From contig NZ_OCMF01000005.1 of the NCBI RefSeq assembly GCF_900215295.1, positions 1 to 64,000 of the forward strand: a stretch of DNA of 64,000 nt, in the 5' to 3' direction. This stretch comes from Salinimicrobium sediminis. Its GTDB lineage: Bacteria; Bacteroidota; Bacteroidia; Flavobacteriales; Flavobacteriaceae. Below, one piece after another: positions 41,542-50,987 of this stretch. The notes under the pieces are model-generated. The model made no database searches, was not told the DNA's origin, and saw only the letters and a list, made by a program, of their open reading frames with translations. Position 1 is the first letter of the stretch. Each line of letters begins with the position of its first letter. A program made the position numbers and the translations under genes.

Positions 41542-43937
41542 AAAGGCTTCCCCTTCTGCAACATATGCTGCAATCTTTCCAAAGTTTTTCTTTCCCCGGT
41601 AAGTGATAAGAAAGCTTCTCTTTCAAGATCAAGCAAATATTGTTCGCTAACATATGAGTTTTCAGAAAGATCACCTCCGGCCATCACGTAGGCAAGTTTG
41701 TTTGCGATCTTCTTATCGTGTTCGCTGATGTATTTCCCTGCGAGCATTTGATCTGTTCCCACGTAAAAAGCTCCCAGTGCCTGACGACCGAGAACCTTAA
41801 TGTCTGTTCTCATGATAGGTTTAGTATATCCGTTCTCAGCCATAAGCAAGGCGTGCTGTTTCGCTATAGCCAGTTGGCGGTCGGGATTTACTACCACAAT
41901 ATCTTTTCCTTTTTGCAGGATGTTGAGGTCGTATGCCTCATAAGCCGAAGTAGATACTTTCGCCATTCCTATGGTAAGGAAGTGCTCGCGAAGGCGATTC
42001 AGTTCCACGTCATCTTTCTGAAAAGTATCTGCGGCACGAAGTGTCATTTCTTTGGATCCACCTCCACCGGGGATAACTCCAACTCCAAATTCTACCAGTC
42101 CAATATAGGTTTCGGCTGCAGCGACTACTTTATCGGCGTGTAGGGAAAGTTCGCATCCACCTCCAAGTGTCATGGCATGAGGTGCCGCAACGGTGGGAAT
42201 TGAGGAGTAGCGCATTCTCATCATGGTGTCCTGGAAATACTTCACAGCCATGTTCAGCTCATCGTATTCCTGCTCTACCGCCATCATAAAGATCATCCCG
42301 ATATTGGCACCAACAGAAAAGTTCTTTCCGGTGTTGGCCACTACCAGTCCCTGATATTCTTTTTCAGCAAGATCAATGGCCTTGTTTAATCCGTCAAGGA
42401 CATCGCCACCGATGGAGTTCATCTTGCTGCGGAATTCCACATTCAAAATTCCGTCGCCAAGATCTTCAACTACAACCCCACTGTTGCTAAAAACTTTTTT
42501 AGATTCCCTGATGTTGTCAAGGATAATAAATGCATCCTGTCCCGGAATCTTCTTGTATTCCTTCGCCGGAATGTCGTAATACCACGTATTTCCGTCTTTG
42601 ACTGTATAGAAGCTTTTGAATCCTTTCTCAAGCATCTCATTGACCCAGGCCGCTGGTTTACGACCTTCGGCTTTCATGATTTCCAGCCCTTTTTCCACGC
42701 CAATGGCATCCCAGATCTGGAAAGGCCCGTGTTCCCAACCATATCCAGCTTTCATGGCATCATCGATCTTGTAAAGTTCGTCGGTGATCTCGGGAATACG
42801 ATTGGAAGAATAGGCAAGAATAGCTGCAAAATTCTTTCTGTAGAATTCTCCGGCTTTGTCTTTGCCATTGACAAGAACTTTAAAACGATCTTCTACCTTG
42901 TCAATCGTTTTCGTAAGTTCAAGAGTAGCAAAATTTGCTTTTTTCTGAGGTCTGTATTCCAAAGTTTTCAGGTCAAGAGAATGGATCTCACTGGAACCAT
43001 CGTCTTTCTTGATTTTTTTGTAAAAACCCTGCCCGCTTTTGCTTCCAAACCATTCATTCTCCACCATGGTTCCTATATAATCGGGCATGGCAAACAGATC
43101 ATGCTCCTCATCTGTAGGAACTCCTTTGTGTAAACCTTCAGCAACGTGGCTTAAGGTGTCAAGACCTACAAGATCTACAGTGCGAAAAGTGGCAGATTTT
43201 TGCCTTCCTATTACCGGCCCGGTTAACTTGTCTACTTCCTCTACACTTAGATCCAGGTCCCGTACCATATGAAAGAGGCTCATAATGCTGTAGGTCCCAA
43301 TCCGGTTTCCAATGAATGCGGGAGTATCTTTTGCAACTACTGAAGTTTTTCCAAGGAATTTTTCACCATACTCATTCAGGAATTCAAGAACTTCTTCAGA
43401 AGTCTTAGGGCCCGGAATGATCTCAAAAAGTCTTAAATATCTCGGCGGATTAAAGAAATGCGTTCCGCAGAAATGTTTCTGAAAATCTTCACTTCGGCCT
43501 TCGCTCATTTGCTGAATTGGAATGCCCGAAGTATTTGAAGTGATCAAAGTTCCCGCTTTACGGTGTTTTTCAAGATTGTCAAAGACCTGCTTTTTGATAT
43601 CCAGCCTTTCCACAACCACTTCCATGATCCAGTCAACTTCAGAAACCTTAGAAATATCATCTTCCAGGTTTCCGGTTTTAATACGACTGGCAAAGTCTTT
43701 ATGATAGATAGGAGAGGGTTTGGACTTGAGGGCATCCTGTAGTGCAGTGTTTACAATACGATTTCTCACCTGCTTGTCCTGCAAGGTGAGTCCCTGCTTC
43801 TTTTCCTTTTCGGTCAATTCCCTTGGAACAATATCCAGCAGTAAAACCTCCACACCAATATTGGCAAAGTGGCAGGCAATCCCGCTTCCCATAATTCCCG
43901 AACCTATAATTGCAACTTTGTTGATTCGTCTTTTCAT
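41532..43937 (-). CDS. 3-hydroxyacyl-CoA dehydrogenase / enoyl-CoA hydratase fusion
   Basis: 801 residues. N-terminal NAD-binding domain (VAIIGSGIMGSGIACHFA, residues 8-25) and C-terminal dehydrogenase domains (to about 400), then a crotonase domain (about 500-720; GKNFSVGANIGMIFM, and VGVIPGGGGSKEM for the catalytic region). The domain order is the reverse of E. coli FadB/FadJ. It hydrates enoyl-CoA and oxidises the 3-hydroxyacyl-CoA. Follows the marR gene by 41 bases in the same operon. Confidence 0.93.
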   Translation of the reverse strand: MKRRINKVAIIGSGIMGSGIACHFANIGVEVLLLDIVPRELTEKEKKQGLTLQDKQVRNRIVNTALQDALKSKPSPIYHKDFASRIKTGNLEDDISKVSEVDWIMEVVVERLDIKKQVFDNLEKHRKAGTLITSNTSGIPIQQMSEGRSEDFQKHFCGTHFFNPPRYLRLFEIIPGPKTSEEVLEFLNEYGEKFLGKTSVVAKDTPAFIGNRIGTYSIMSLFHMVRDLDLSVEEVDKLTGPVIGRQKSATFRTVDLVGLDTLSHVAEGLHKGVPTDEEHDLFAMPDYIGTMVENEWFGSKSGQGFYKKIKKDDGSSEIHSLDLKTLEYRPQKKANFATLELTKTIDKVEDRFKVLVNGKDKAGEFYRKNFAAILAYSSNRIPEITDELYKIDDAMKAGYGWEHGPFQIWDAIGVEKGLEIMKAEGRKPAAWVNEMLEKGFKSFYTVKDGNTWYYDIPAKEYKKIPGQDAFIILDNIRESKKVFSNSGVVVEDLGDGILNVEFRSKMNSIGGDVLDGLNKAIDLAEKEYQGLVVANTGKNFSVGANIGMIFMMAVEQEYDELNMAVKYFQDTMMRMRYSSIPTVAAPHAMTLGGGCELSLHADKVVAAAETYIGLVEFGVGVIPGGGGSKEMTLRAADTFQKDDVELNRLREHFLTIGMAKVSTSAYEAYDLNILQKGKDIVVVNPDRQLAIAKQHALLMAENGYTKPIMRTDIKVLGRQALGAFYVGTDQMLAGKYISEHDKKIANKLAYVMAGGDLSENSYVSEQYLLDLEREAFLSLTGERKTLERLQHMLQKGKPLRN

Positions 43938-43978
43938 GTTATTCTTATTTTTTAATCGACCACCAAAGCAGTCTTTAT

Positions 43979-44416
43979 TTATTCGATATAAATTTTTCGC
44001 GACGCAATGAGATCCATGATCTTTGATGCCACCTCAATAAATTTCTCCAGATCTTCCTCCGGAATTTCCTTTCTCACTGCCTGGTCAAATGTGAGCACTA
44101 CCTTTTTGGAATAGTCTCGCATCTCCTTCCCAAACTCGGTGAGATAAATAAGTACGCTCCTGCCATCATCAGGATTTTTTTTACGCATGATGAGCCCTTT
44201 GTCTTCCATTGTCTTAAGAGTCCTGGAAAGACTGGTGGCTTCCATGCCCATTTTAGGACCCAAAGAAGTGGAGGGGGTGCCATTTTCAGGGTCGATGCTT
44301 AAAAGGGCAAAGCCTGTAGCCATAGTACTTCCTTCTTTGCTGGCTTCTTCATTGTACATTTTGGCAATGGCCATCCAGGTTGCGCGAAGGACGTAATCAA
44401 TGGTCTTTTCTTTCAT
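43979..44416 (-). CDS. MarR-family transcriptional regulator of the beta-oxidation operon
   Basis: 145 residues. Winged helix at about 35-105: MGMEATSLSRTLKTMEDKGLIMRKKNPDDGRSVLIYLTEFG, with the Asp-x-Arg wing typical of MarR proteins. It heads the operon of fatty acid degradation genes, so likely a local repressor released by acyl-CoA or fatty acid. A perfect palindrome lies upstream (44444-44455). Ligand identity is inferred from context alone. Confidence 0.9.
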   Translation of the reverse strand: MKEKTIDYVLRATWMAIAKMYNEEASKEGSTMATGFALLSIDPENGTPSTSLGPKMGMEATSLSRTLKTMEDKGLIMRKKNPDDGRSVLIYLTEFGKEMRDYSKKVVLTFDQAVRKEIPEEDLEKFIEVASKIMDLIASRKIYIE

Positions 44417-44423
44417 AGAATTC

Positions 44424-44455
44424 CAAAGTTAAGAAAATTTTATTATGCGCGCATA
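44424..44455 (-). promoter_or_regulatory. Promoter and palindromic operator of the MarR/beta-oxidation operon
   Basis: On the - strand TAACTTTG (44424-44431) matches TAnnTTTG, 8 bases before the marR ATG. Upstream TATGCGCGCATA (44444-44455) is a perfect 12-bp palindrome between the -7 box and a TTTG at 25 bases distance. A MarR dimer bound here would block RNA polymerase. Confidence 0.55.
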
Positions 44456-44572
44456 GCAAATAAGCAAATTCTTTACTGTTTTTACAGGCTCTCTTAAATT
44501 TATTGGAAAAACACAAAAAAACTCCGGAAAAAGAGGAGTTTAACAACAAAATTAATAGTATGGCTGAAGGGC

Positions 44573-45325
44573 CTATTTGTGCGGAACTTTCATTTTTTCG
44601 CTCAGCCGAAACCAGGAATCATGGAGGAAGAGCTTTATTTCGGCGTCATTTTTTTGCTCCACAAGACGCTGAAGTTCTTCTCTTTCCAACATAAAATCAA
44701 TGAGTAAAGCTATTTCTCCGCTGCTTAAATCCATAAATTCTTCCATGTATTCCTTATAATGCACCTCTAAAAAAGCTGTCTTTCTTTGCATTTTTTCCAC
44801 TTCAATATTGCGTTTCAGCTTTTTTGTACGACCATTGATCGCGTTTAAAATAGGGTCGATCTCTAAGGATCCTCCTAAAATTGACAGGAGGTGAATGGGT
44901 TTGAAATCTCCGGCGGTCCTTAATCTCCTTTCATTCATGGACAGCTTCTCTATTTTTTTCGGAATAATACCCAGACTCACTACGTTTATTTCTGAATTTT
45001 CATTCAGCATAACTTCCTTCAATTCTTCAGATCTTTCAATCATCTCCAAAACCAATGGAGACTTCTGAAGATCTTCAGCCTTTAAAAATTTTATGAGATC
45101 CTCCATCCCCACATGCGACAGGACCAGAGTATCACCTACTTTCATGTTCAGCTGAAAAATCCCTTTCTCACCCGAAACTGAAAATTTGCCTGAAGAAACA
45201 TTTTTTATATGAACATTCCGGAGCAGGGAATCCTTGCTCATCACCATCCCCTGTAGGGAGTTACGCTCCTGAGCGTGGAGATTGAGGAAAAATAAAAAGA
45301 AAAATATTGGAATGTATTTTTTCAC
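44573..45325 (-). CDS. Carboxypeptidase-like regulatory domain protein, exported
   Basis: 250 residues. Signal peptide 1-18 (FFLNLHAQ), then a CarboxypepD_reg-like beta-sandwich at about 22-100 (LQGMVMSKDSLLRNVHIKNVSSGKF) and a charged helical C-terminal half. This type is widespread in Bacteroidota periplasm; it lacks a plug or barrel, so is not a TonB receptor. Function unknown. Single gene, opposite to manA, with 120 bases between starts. Confidence 0.85.
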   Translation of the reverse strand: MKKYIPIFFFLFFLNLHAQERNSLQGMVMSKDSLLRNVHIKNVSSGKFSVSGEKGIFQLNMKVGDTLVLSHVGMEDLIKFLKAEDLQKSPLVLEMIERSEELKEVMLNENSEINVVSLGIIPKKIEKLSMNERRLRTAGDFKPIHLLSILGGSLEIDPILNAINGRTKKLKRNIEVEKMQRKTAFLEVHYKEYMEEFMDLSSGEIALLIDFMLEREELQRLVEQKNDAEIKLFLHDSWFRLSEKMKVPHK

Positions 45326-45440
45326 GCTGCAACCCGATAATCAAAGCCAAAATAGGATTAATAAATCAATCCCTTTTTAAAAATGACATTTTTGATCCTA
45401 TAAATTGCGTCGGAGAATTTAAGGAGCATAAGCCATTGCT

Positions 45441-45448
45441 TATCTTTG
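45441..45448 (+). promoter_or_regulatory. Candidate -7 box (TATCTTTG) for manA
   Basis: Exact TAnnTTTG, 19 bases before the ATG at 45467. It coincides with the in-frame TTG at 45446, which makes that codon an unlikely start. Confidence 0.55.
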
Positions 45449-45466
45449 CCCACTAAAGAAGATGGA

Positions 45467-46438
45467 ATGCTTAATTATCCTATCCGTTTCGAACCTATTC
45501 TGAAAGAAAAGATTTGGGGAGGTAACAAACTAAGGAACATACTTAATAAGGACTCCAATAGAGAAGATCTTGGTGAGAGCTGGGAGATTTCCGGTCTCAA
45601 AGGTGACATTTCTGTAGTAGCTAATGGACCTTTAAAGGGGAAGACTTTAAATGATCTTTTAGTTGAGTATAAGGAACGGCTTTTAGGGGAGAAGAACTTT
45701 AAAAAGTTTAGTACTAAATTTCCGCTTTTGATCAAGTTCATAGATGCAAAGACCGAACTTTCTGTGCAACTGCATCCAAATGATGAGATTGCCAGGAAAC
45801 GCCACAATTCCTTCGGAAAGACCGAAATGTGGTACATCATGCAGGCCGATGAAGGGGCAGAGATCAATATAGGTTTCAAAAAGAGCACTTCCGAAGCCGA
45901 ATACCTGGAGCACCTAAATTCCGGAAAGATCACCAATCTGCTGAACTTCGAAAAAGTGAAAAAAGGAGACTCCTTTTTTATCAACCCCGGGAAAGTCCAC
46001 GCTATTGGCGCCGGAGTACTTTTGGCTGAAATTCAACAAACTTCGGATATTACCTACCGCATTTTTGACTGGGGCAGGATCGATTCAGAAGGGAAATCGC
46101 GCGAACTGCATACTGATCTTGCTCTGGACGCGATTGATTTTGAGAGAAAGGAAGATTTCAGAAATAAATATTCCCGGATTAAAAATCATTCGACGAACAT
46201 TGCCACCAGTGAATACTTCACCACCAATTTCCTGCCGGTGAATGGTAATATAGTGAAAGATTACTCTCATCTTGACTCCTTCGTCATCTACATGTGTGTG
46301 AGTGGAGAAGCTGAGGTAACGGTTGGCGAAAATTCTGAAAAAATCATACAGGGGCAAACCCTGCTCATCCCGGCTGAAAACAATCAGGTGCAAATTACTT
46401 CTGAAGGCGCAGAGCTGCTGGAGATCTTTGTGGTTTAA
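45467..46438 (+). CDS. manA: Mannose-6-phosphate isomerase, class I
   Basis: 323 residues from ATG at 45467, immediately after the promoter. N-terminal PIRFEPILKEKIWGG, Zn ligands in SVQLHPND, the Glu in KTEMWYI and the His in NPGKVHAIGAG; a cupin C-terminal part follows. It interconverts mannose-6-phosphate and fructose-6-phosphate. It is the short type common in Firmicutes and Bacteroidota. Cytosolic. No operon partner. Confidence 0.92.
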   Translation: MLNYPIRFEPILKEKIWGGNKLRNILNKDSNREDLGESWEISGLKGDISVVANGPLKGKTLNDLLVEYKERLLGEKNFKKFSTKFPLLIKFIDAKTELSVQLHPNDEIARKRHNSFGKTEMWYIMQADEGAEINIGFKKSTSEAEYLEHLNSGKITNLLNFEKVKKGDSFFINPGKVHAIGAGVLLAEIQQTSDITYRIFDWGRIDSEGKSRELHTDLALDAIDFERKEDFRNKYSRIKNHSTNIATSEYFTTNFLPVNGNIVKDYSHLDSFVIYMCVSGEAEVTVGENSEKIIQGQTLLIPAENNQVQITSEGAELLEIFVV

Positions 46439-46462
46439 AAACCGGAAAAATGAATAATTCCT

Positions 46463-47461
46463 TTATGTCATTTTTAGGACGTCTTCAATTCTCTCAAGTT
46501 CTTCCTTAGAAAATTTCAAATTTTTAAGTGCTCCAATATTATTTTCTAGTTGCGACACTTTACTGGCCCCAATGAGTACAGAGGTTACTCTTTCATCTTT
46601 TAAAAGCCACGCAATTGCCATTTGCGCCAGGCTTTGGTCTCTTTCCTGCGCAATGGTATTCAGTTCTTTAATTTGGTCCAGCAGTTGAGGTGTTAACTTG
46701 TTCCTGTCTAAATATCCGCCTTCTATTGCGGCTCTCGAGTCGGCAGGGATTCCTCCCAAATACTTTGAGGTCAAAATGCCCTGTTCAAGAGGTGAAAAAA
46801 CTATACTGCCTAGACCTTCTTTTTCGAGAGTATCCATAAGCCCGTCTTCCACCCAGCGATCAAGCATGTTATAGCGCGGCTGATGAATAAGAAAAGGCGT
46901 GCCGAGACGGCGCAGGATCTCTGCGGCTTTGGCAGTTTGATCGGCAGAATATTGGGAGACTCCAACATACAAAGCCTTTCCCTGTCTCACGATCTGGTCC
47001 AGAGCCCCCATGGTTTCCTCAAGGGGTGTTTCCGGGTCTGGCCGGTGGTGGTAAAAAATATCAACATAATCCAGCCCCATTCTTTTTAAAGATTGATCAA
47101 GGCTGGCAATAAGGTACTTACGGGAGCCAAAATTTCCGTAAGGCCCCGGCCACATATCCCATCCGGCTTTAGTGGAGATTATAAGCTCATCCCGATAATT
47201 TCTGAAATCTTCGTTGAAGATCTTTCCGAAGTTTTCTTCAGCCGAACCGAAAGGAGGTCCATAATTATTCGCAAGATCAAAATGGGTTATTCCATGGTCA
47301 AACGCAGTGCGGAGCAGCTGCCTTGAGTTTTCAAAGCTGGTGGTATTTCCAAAGTTGTGCCACAGCCCCAGGGAAAGTAGGGGGAGTTTAATCCCACTCC
47401 TTCCGCAGCGGCGGTAATTAATTTTCTCATAGCGATCTTTGGCAGCGGTATATGATTCCAT
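46463..47461 (-). CDS. Aldo/keto reductase (YghZ/L-glyceraldehyde-3-phosphate reductase type)
   Basis: 332 residues. TIM barrel with catalytic Tyr in DLANNYGPP and the Lys/His of the family in STKAGW and YHHRPD; NADPH site VLIGASKVSQLENN near the C-terminus. N-terminal YRRCGRSGIKLPLLSLGLWHNFG is a hallmark of the YghZ group. Reduces aldehydes such as methylglyoxal with NADPH. Start is 3 bases after the end of the esterase gene, so both are transcribed together. Confidence 0.9.
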   Translation of the reverse strand: MESYTAAKDRYEKINYRRCGRSGIKLPLLSLGLWHNFGNTTSFENSRQLLRTAFDHGITHFDLANNYGPPFGSAEENFGKIFNEDFRNYRDELIISTKAGWDMWPGPYGNFGSRKYLIASLDQSLKRMGLDYVDIFYHHRPDPETPLEETMGALDQIVRQGKALYVGVSQYSADQTAKAAEILRRLGTPFLIHQPRYNMLDRWVEDGLMDTLEKEGLGSIVFSPLEQGILTSKYLGGIPADSRAAIEGGYLDRNKLTPQLLDQIKELNTIAQERDQSLAQMAIAWLLKDERVTSVLIGASKVSQLENNIGALKNLKFSKEELERIEDVLKMT

Positions 47462-47464
47462 AGT

Positions 47465-48547
47465 TTATTCTTTGTTCAGCATTTTACGGTAAAAAGGTAC
47501 AAGTTGTTCGGCCATCAACTTATGGTCTTCTGCACTTGGATGTCCGGAACAGCCACGGGCATAGGTCTTCTTAAATTCAAAGATCTCTATAGGCTTATCG
47601 GCTAACTGCGCCTTAATTTCATGAAGTATCTCTATCAACTCTTTACTGTCTTCCTCCCGGGTCATGGGACTGGAAATAAGAGCTACTTTAGTTTCAGGAT
47701 AAATTTTAAAAATGCGTTCTATGAATGTGATATAATTCTCTTTAAATGGATCTTCACTAAAGGGCATTCTTAACTTTTCACCATCACCTAAAGAAAAATC
47801 ATTAGTTCCAAGAGCAATACTCACCACCTGGGGAGGATCTTCTTTGTTGATGATCACTCTTTTCCCGTGATTACCATCAAGGTGCAGGTAAGGATAAACA
47901 TCGGGCAGTGCCGGTTTGTCCTCATCATTCCAGTTGCGGTAAATTCCCATTCCCGACACACAATTTATCTCATAGTCTATCCCAAGCTCCCTTGCGACCC
48001 GTGGGCCGTAAGACGTATAGGCACTATGCTGATCGAACCATTCTCCTTCTTCACAATTGATTTCAGTTGTATCTGCACCCATACCACAGGTAATGGAATC
48101 CCCAATAAATTCGATCTTTGCCCGCTGCTGTTCGGAAATCTTTTCAATCTTATTTGCGCGAATTCCGCTAAAAATGAGAATGCCATTGGCTGCTTCAGTT
48201 TCTTTGAAAATGGTTATGGTATTTGCTGAATCTTTCCTGGGGAGAGCGAATTTTAGAGTGTCTTTGGTAATACGGAAACGTCCTTTGTATTCCTCGTTTA
48301 ATTCTACCGCCACATAATGGTAGCTACCTTCCTTGCTTTTCAGGAAAACAGTTACGGTATCTCCATACACTTTGGTTTTAACTGAAGCTCCAGAGGCAAT
48401 AAGCTCTTTTCCTTCTCCCGAAGTTAAGGTGCGTCCCATGTAGGTGAACCGCTCGTCACCGGCTTCAAAATATTGATCTTGAGGAGTTTTTTCTGCTTTG
48501 CAGCTAAGCAACAGCAATGAAAGAAGGAAAAAAACAATGAAGCGCAT
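47465..48547 (-). CDS. CE2-like carbohydrate esterase (SGNH hydrolase) lipoprotein
   Basis: 360 residues. Lipobox ending in C16, a jelly-roll N-terminal domain (about 30-140), and a SGNH hydrolase domain with nucleophile S151 (IGDSITCGMG), oxyanion Asn in ALGTNDF and H336 (SGHPSAEDH). The arrangement is that of carbohydrate esterase family 2, which removes acetyl groups from xylan or glucomannan. Cell-surface or periplasmic. First of a two-gene operon with the aldo/keto reductase. Confidence 0.88.
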   Translation of the reverse strand: MRFIVFFLLSLLLLSCKAEKTPQDQYFEAGDERFTYMGRTLTSGEGKELIASGASVKTKVYGDTVTVFLKSKEGSYHYVAVELNEEYKGRFRITKDTLKFALPRKDSANTITIFKETEAANGILIFSGIRANKIEKISEQQRAKIEFIGDSITCGMGADTTEINCEEGEWFDQHSAYTSYGPRVARELGIDYEINCVSGMGIYRNWNDEDKPALPDVYPYLHLDGNHGKRVIINKEDPPQVVSIALGTNDFSLGDGEKLRMPFSEDPFKENYITFIERIFKIYPETKVALISSPMTREEDSKELIEILHEIKAQLADKPIEIFEFKKTYARGCSGHPSAEDHKLMAEQLVPFYRKMLNKE

Positions 48548-48634
48548 TTTTTACATTTTAGAAGCACCTAAATTTAAGCTTTTCCTGCAGATCCTCTTTT
48601 GCAGAGTTTATCAAATTTGGAATATTTTATTAAA

Positions 48635-48663
48635 AAGAAAATCCGGCACAAAGGCCGGATTTT
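48635..48663 (-). terminator. Terminator of the acyl-CoA ligase gene
   Basis: Stem GAAAATCCGGC / GCCGGATTTTC with loop ACAAAG; TTTTT follows on the - strand. Confidence 0.88.
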
Positions 48664-48681
48664 CTGTAATTCTTTATGATT

Positions 48682-50457
48682 TTATCTCTCATAAATTCCG
48701 TCGTAAAGCTTCTGGTAAAGTTTAATGATGTTACGACGTTTTAACTTCATGGTAGGAGTAAGATGTTCTCCTTCAATACTCCAGACATCCGGGGTTAGCT
48801 CAAACTTCTTGATCTTTTCCCAGCTTCCGAATTTTTGGTTGTAGAAATCTACTTCTTCCTGAATTCTTGCTCTTACACGGTCATTATTAATAAGATCTTC
48901 ATTTGTTGGTCCTAATTCAACATGTTTTCTCTTTGCCCACTCCCGTACAAATTCAAAATCGGGTTGAATAAGCGCTGCAGGCATTTTTTCGCCTTCCCCT
49001 ACGACCATCATTTCTGCAATAAATCTGGATTGCTTCATCTGGTTCTCGATAAGTTGCGGGGCAACATATTTTCCCCCCGAAGTTTTGAACATTTCCTTTT
49101 TACGATCTGTGATCTTCAGGAAACCGTCGCTGTCAAGTTCTCCAATATCTCCGGTATGGAAATAGCCATCTTCATTGATAGCTTCTTTCGTTTTTTCGGG
49201 CTCTTTATAGTAACCTTGCATTACGTTGGGACCCTTGCACAGAATTTCCCCGTCTTCGGCGATCTTCACTTCAACATCTTTGAGAACCCTGCCCACTGTA
49301 CCAATTTTAAAGCCACCATTACGCTGATCATTTACGGCTATCACTGGAGAGGTTTCGGTTAAACCATAACCTTCCATCACCGGGATTCCCGCTGCGGCAA
49401 AAACACGTGCAAGCCTTGGTTGCAGCGCTGCACTTCCCGAGACAATTAGTTCAATACGGCCGCCCAAACCTTCTTTCCATTTTGAAAAAACCAGTTTCCG
49501 GGCAATAGAAAGTTTAGTTTCATACCACCAGCCATTTTTTCCGTAGGGTTCATATTCCAAACCTAGTTCAACCGACCAGAAGAATAATTTTTGCTTGATC
49601 CCACCTACAGTAGAACCTTTTGCGATGATCTTATCATATACCTTTTCCAGTAAACGCGGTACTGCAGAGATCACATGAGGTTTCACCTCCTTAAGGTTGT
49701 CACTAATCTTATCGATAGATTCAGCAAAATGTATTGAAACGCTGTAATACTGGTAGAGATACAGGATCATGCGCTCAAATATGTGGCAAACAGGAAGAAA
49801 ACTTAAGGCAGTATAAGTCCCAAATTCAAAAGGAACCCTGTCTGAACTCAGCAAAACATCACTTACGATGTTTTTATGGCTCAGCATTACTCCTTTTGGT
49901 CTTCCCGTAGTTCCTGATGTATAGATAAGGGTTGCAAGGTCATCCTCTTTTACAGCCTTTTTTCTGGCTTCTACCTCTTCCTGATTAGATTTATCTTCTC
50001 CCATCTTATGAATCTCTTTCCAGTTTTCGGCACCGGGAATCTCGTCAAAAGTGTAGATGCCTTTAAGCTGGGTATTGCCTCTAACTTTTGTGAGTTTGTC
50101 AAGGATCTCCTTATCTGAAACAAAGCAATAGATCGATTCACTGTGGTTGATCACGTATTCATAATCTTCTTCAGAAACTGTGGGGTATATAGGCACATTT
50201 TGTGCTCCCAGCTGGAGAATTCCGATATCAAGAACATTCCATTCTGTCCTGTTACTGGTTGAGATCACCGCAATTTTATCATTTGGCTGTATCCCCAGTC
50301 GCAGTAATCCCCGACTTACAGCATTAGCCTGATCTATATATTGCTGGGAGGAAAGCGCTTCCCATTTTCCGTTGTATTTAGTAACCAGGGATTTTTCCTG
50401 GGGCGCATTTTCCAACTGGAAGTATGGAAAGTCAAAAAGTCTTTTTATTTCAATCAT
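48682..50457 (-). CDS. fadD: Long-chain fatty acid-CoA ligase (AMP-forming)
   Basis: 591 residues from ATG at 50457; in-frame upstream codons (to 50502) would add a non-conserved leader. P-loop TLIYTSGTTGRPKGVMLSH, adenylate motifs YGLTETSPV and HTGDIGELDSDGFLKITDRKKE, and the catalytic Lys region near LTPTMKLKRRN. It activates fatty acids for the beta-oxidation genes 4 kb away or for lipid synthesis. Cytosolic or peripheral membrane. Gene symbol by function; the FACL/ACSL-like type is most similar. Confidence 0.92.
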   Translation of the reverse strand: MIEIKRLFDFPYFQLENAPQEKSLVTKYNGKWEALSSQQYIDQANAVSRGLLRLGIQPNDKIAVISTSNRTEWNVLDIGILQLGAQNVPIYPTVSEEDYEYVINHSESIYCFVSDKEILDKLTKVRGNTQLKGIYTFDEIPGAENWKEIHKMGEDKSNQEEVEARKKAVKEDDLATLIYTSGTTGRPKGVMLSHKNIVSDVLLSSDRVPFEFGTYTALSFLPVCHIFERMILYLYQYYSVSIHFAESIDKISDNLKEVKPHVISAVPRLLEKVYDKIIAKGSTVGGIKQKLFFWSVELGLEYEPYGKNGWWYETKLSIARKLVFSKWKEGLGGRIELIVSGSAALQPRLARVFAAAGIPVMEGYGLTETSPVIAVNDQRNGGFKIGTVGRVLKDVEVKIAEDGEILCKGPNVMQGYYKEPEKTKEAINEDGYFHTGDIGELDSDGFLKITDRKKEMFKTSGGKYVAPQLIENQMKQSRFIAEMMVVGEGEKMPAALIQPDFEFVREWAKRKHVELGPTNEDLINNDRVRARIQEEVDFYNQKFGSWEKIKKFELTPDVWSIEGEHLTPTMKLKRRNIIKLYQKLYDGIYER

Positions 50458-50987
50458 TATTGATTTATTACAATAGTTCTTGCAAAATAGCAAAAGAAGC
50501 AACTATTTCAAACTATTTTTTAAGACCCTGTCACAAAACACTCACTTTTAATAAATTAATGCCTTCGTGCACAGTTTCTTCGGTCCTCTGGAAATTTGTC
50601 AGGAAGAGGAGGGGAGAGCCTTCATTGTTCGTCAATAAGCCTGCTTTTAATCCTTTGTCTTTACTTCAAAAGCATATTCTTCATCCTTTAAGTCAATTCC
50701 TATGGCAGCACCTTTGATGCCGTCGGAAGAAATCCTGCTGCAAGACTTCTCTCCTTCAGCTCCAGTTAAAAGGTTGAAAAGAGGCAATTTTTTAGAATAA
50801 TTTGCTGAAAATGAGTGTTTTTCCCTATTTATTTTGCTAAAAATAAAAACTACTTTTAATTCGCCAGTAAATTTATAGGCCTTGCCTCCCAATATTTAGA
50901 TACTCTCTAAGTCAGGAATCCTTCCTGCCTAGGAGTTTTTGTGCGTGTAATTAACCATTCAATAAATATTAATTAAACCATTCAGTT
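50458..50987. other. 530-bp region with no confident gene
   Basis: It carries the presumed promoters of the acyl-CoA ligase (-) and lipoprotein (+) genes and one marginal open frame on the - strand (see next entry). Two partial repeats, TTAACCATTCAATAAAT and TTAAACCATTCAGTT, lie just before the + strand ATG at 50988. No RNA gene or mobile element was recognised. Confidence 0.6.
50647..50892 (-). CDS. Marginal 81-residue open frame (possible gene remnant)
   Basis: ORF of 81 residues ending DLKDEEYAFEVKTKD. The composition of the C-terminal half is protein-like (acidic/basic mix), but there is no signal peptide, promoter or recognised family. It may be a real small gene or the 3' remnant of a decayed one. 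Confidence 0.25.
   Translation of the reverse strand: MGGKAYKFTGELKVVFIFSKINREKHSFSANYSKKLPLFNLLTGAEGEKSCSRISSDGIKGAAIGIDLKDEEYAFEVKTKD

Noticed and set aside
44503-44694. 63-codon frame upstream of and antisense to the carboxypeptidase-like domain gene
   Set aside because: It overlaps the 3' end of a well-supported gene and lacks a promoter or known motif.
50458-50987. tRNA or riboswitch in the gene-free region
   Set aside because: I looked for cloverleaf arms, a GTTCNANNC T-loop and known riboswitch cores and found none.
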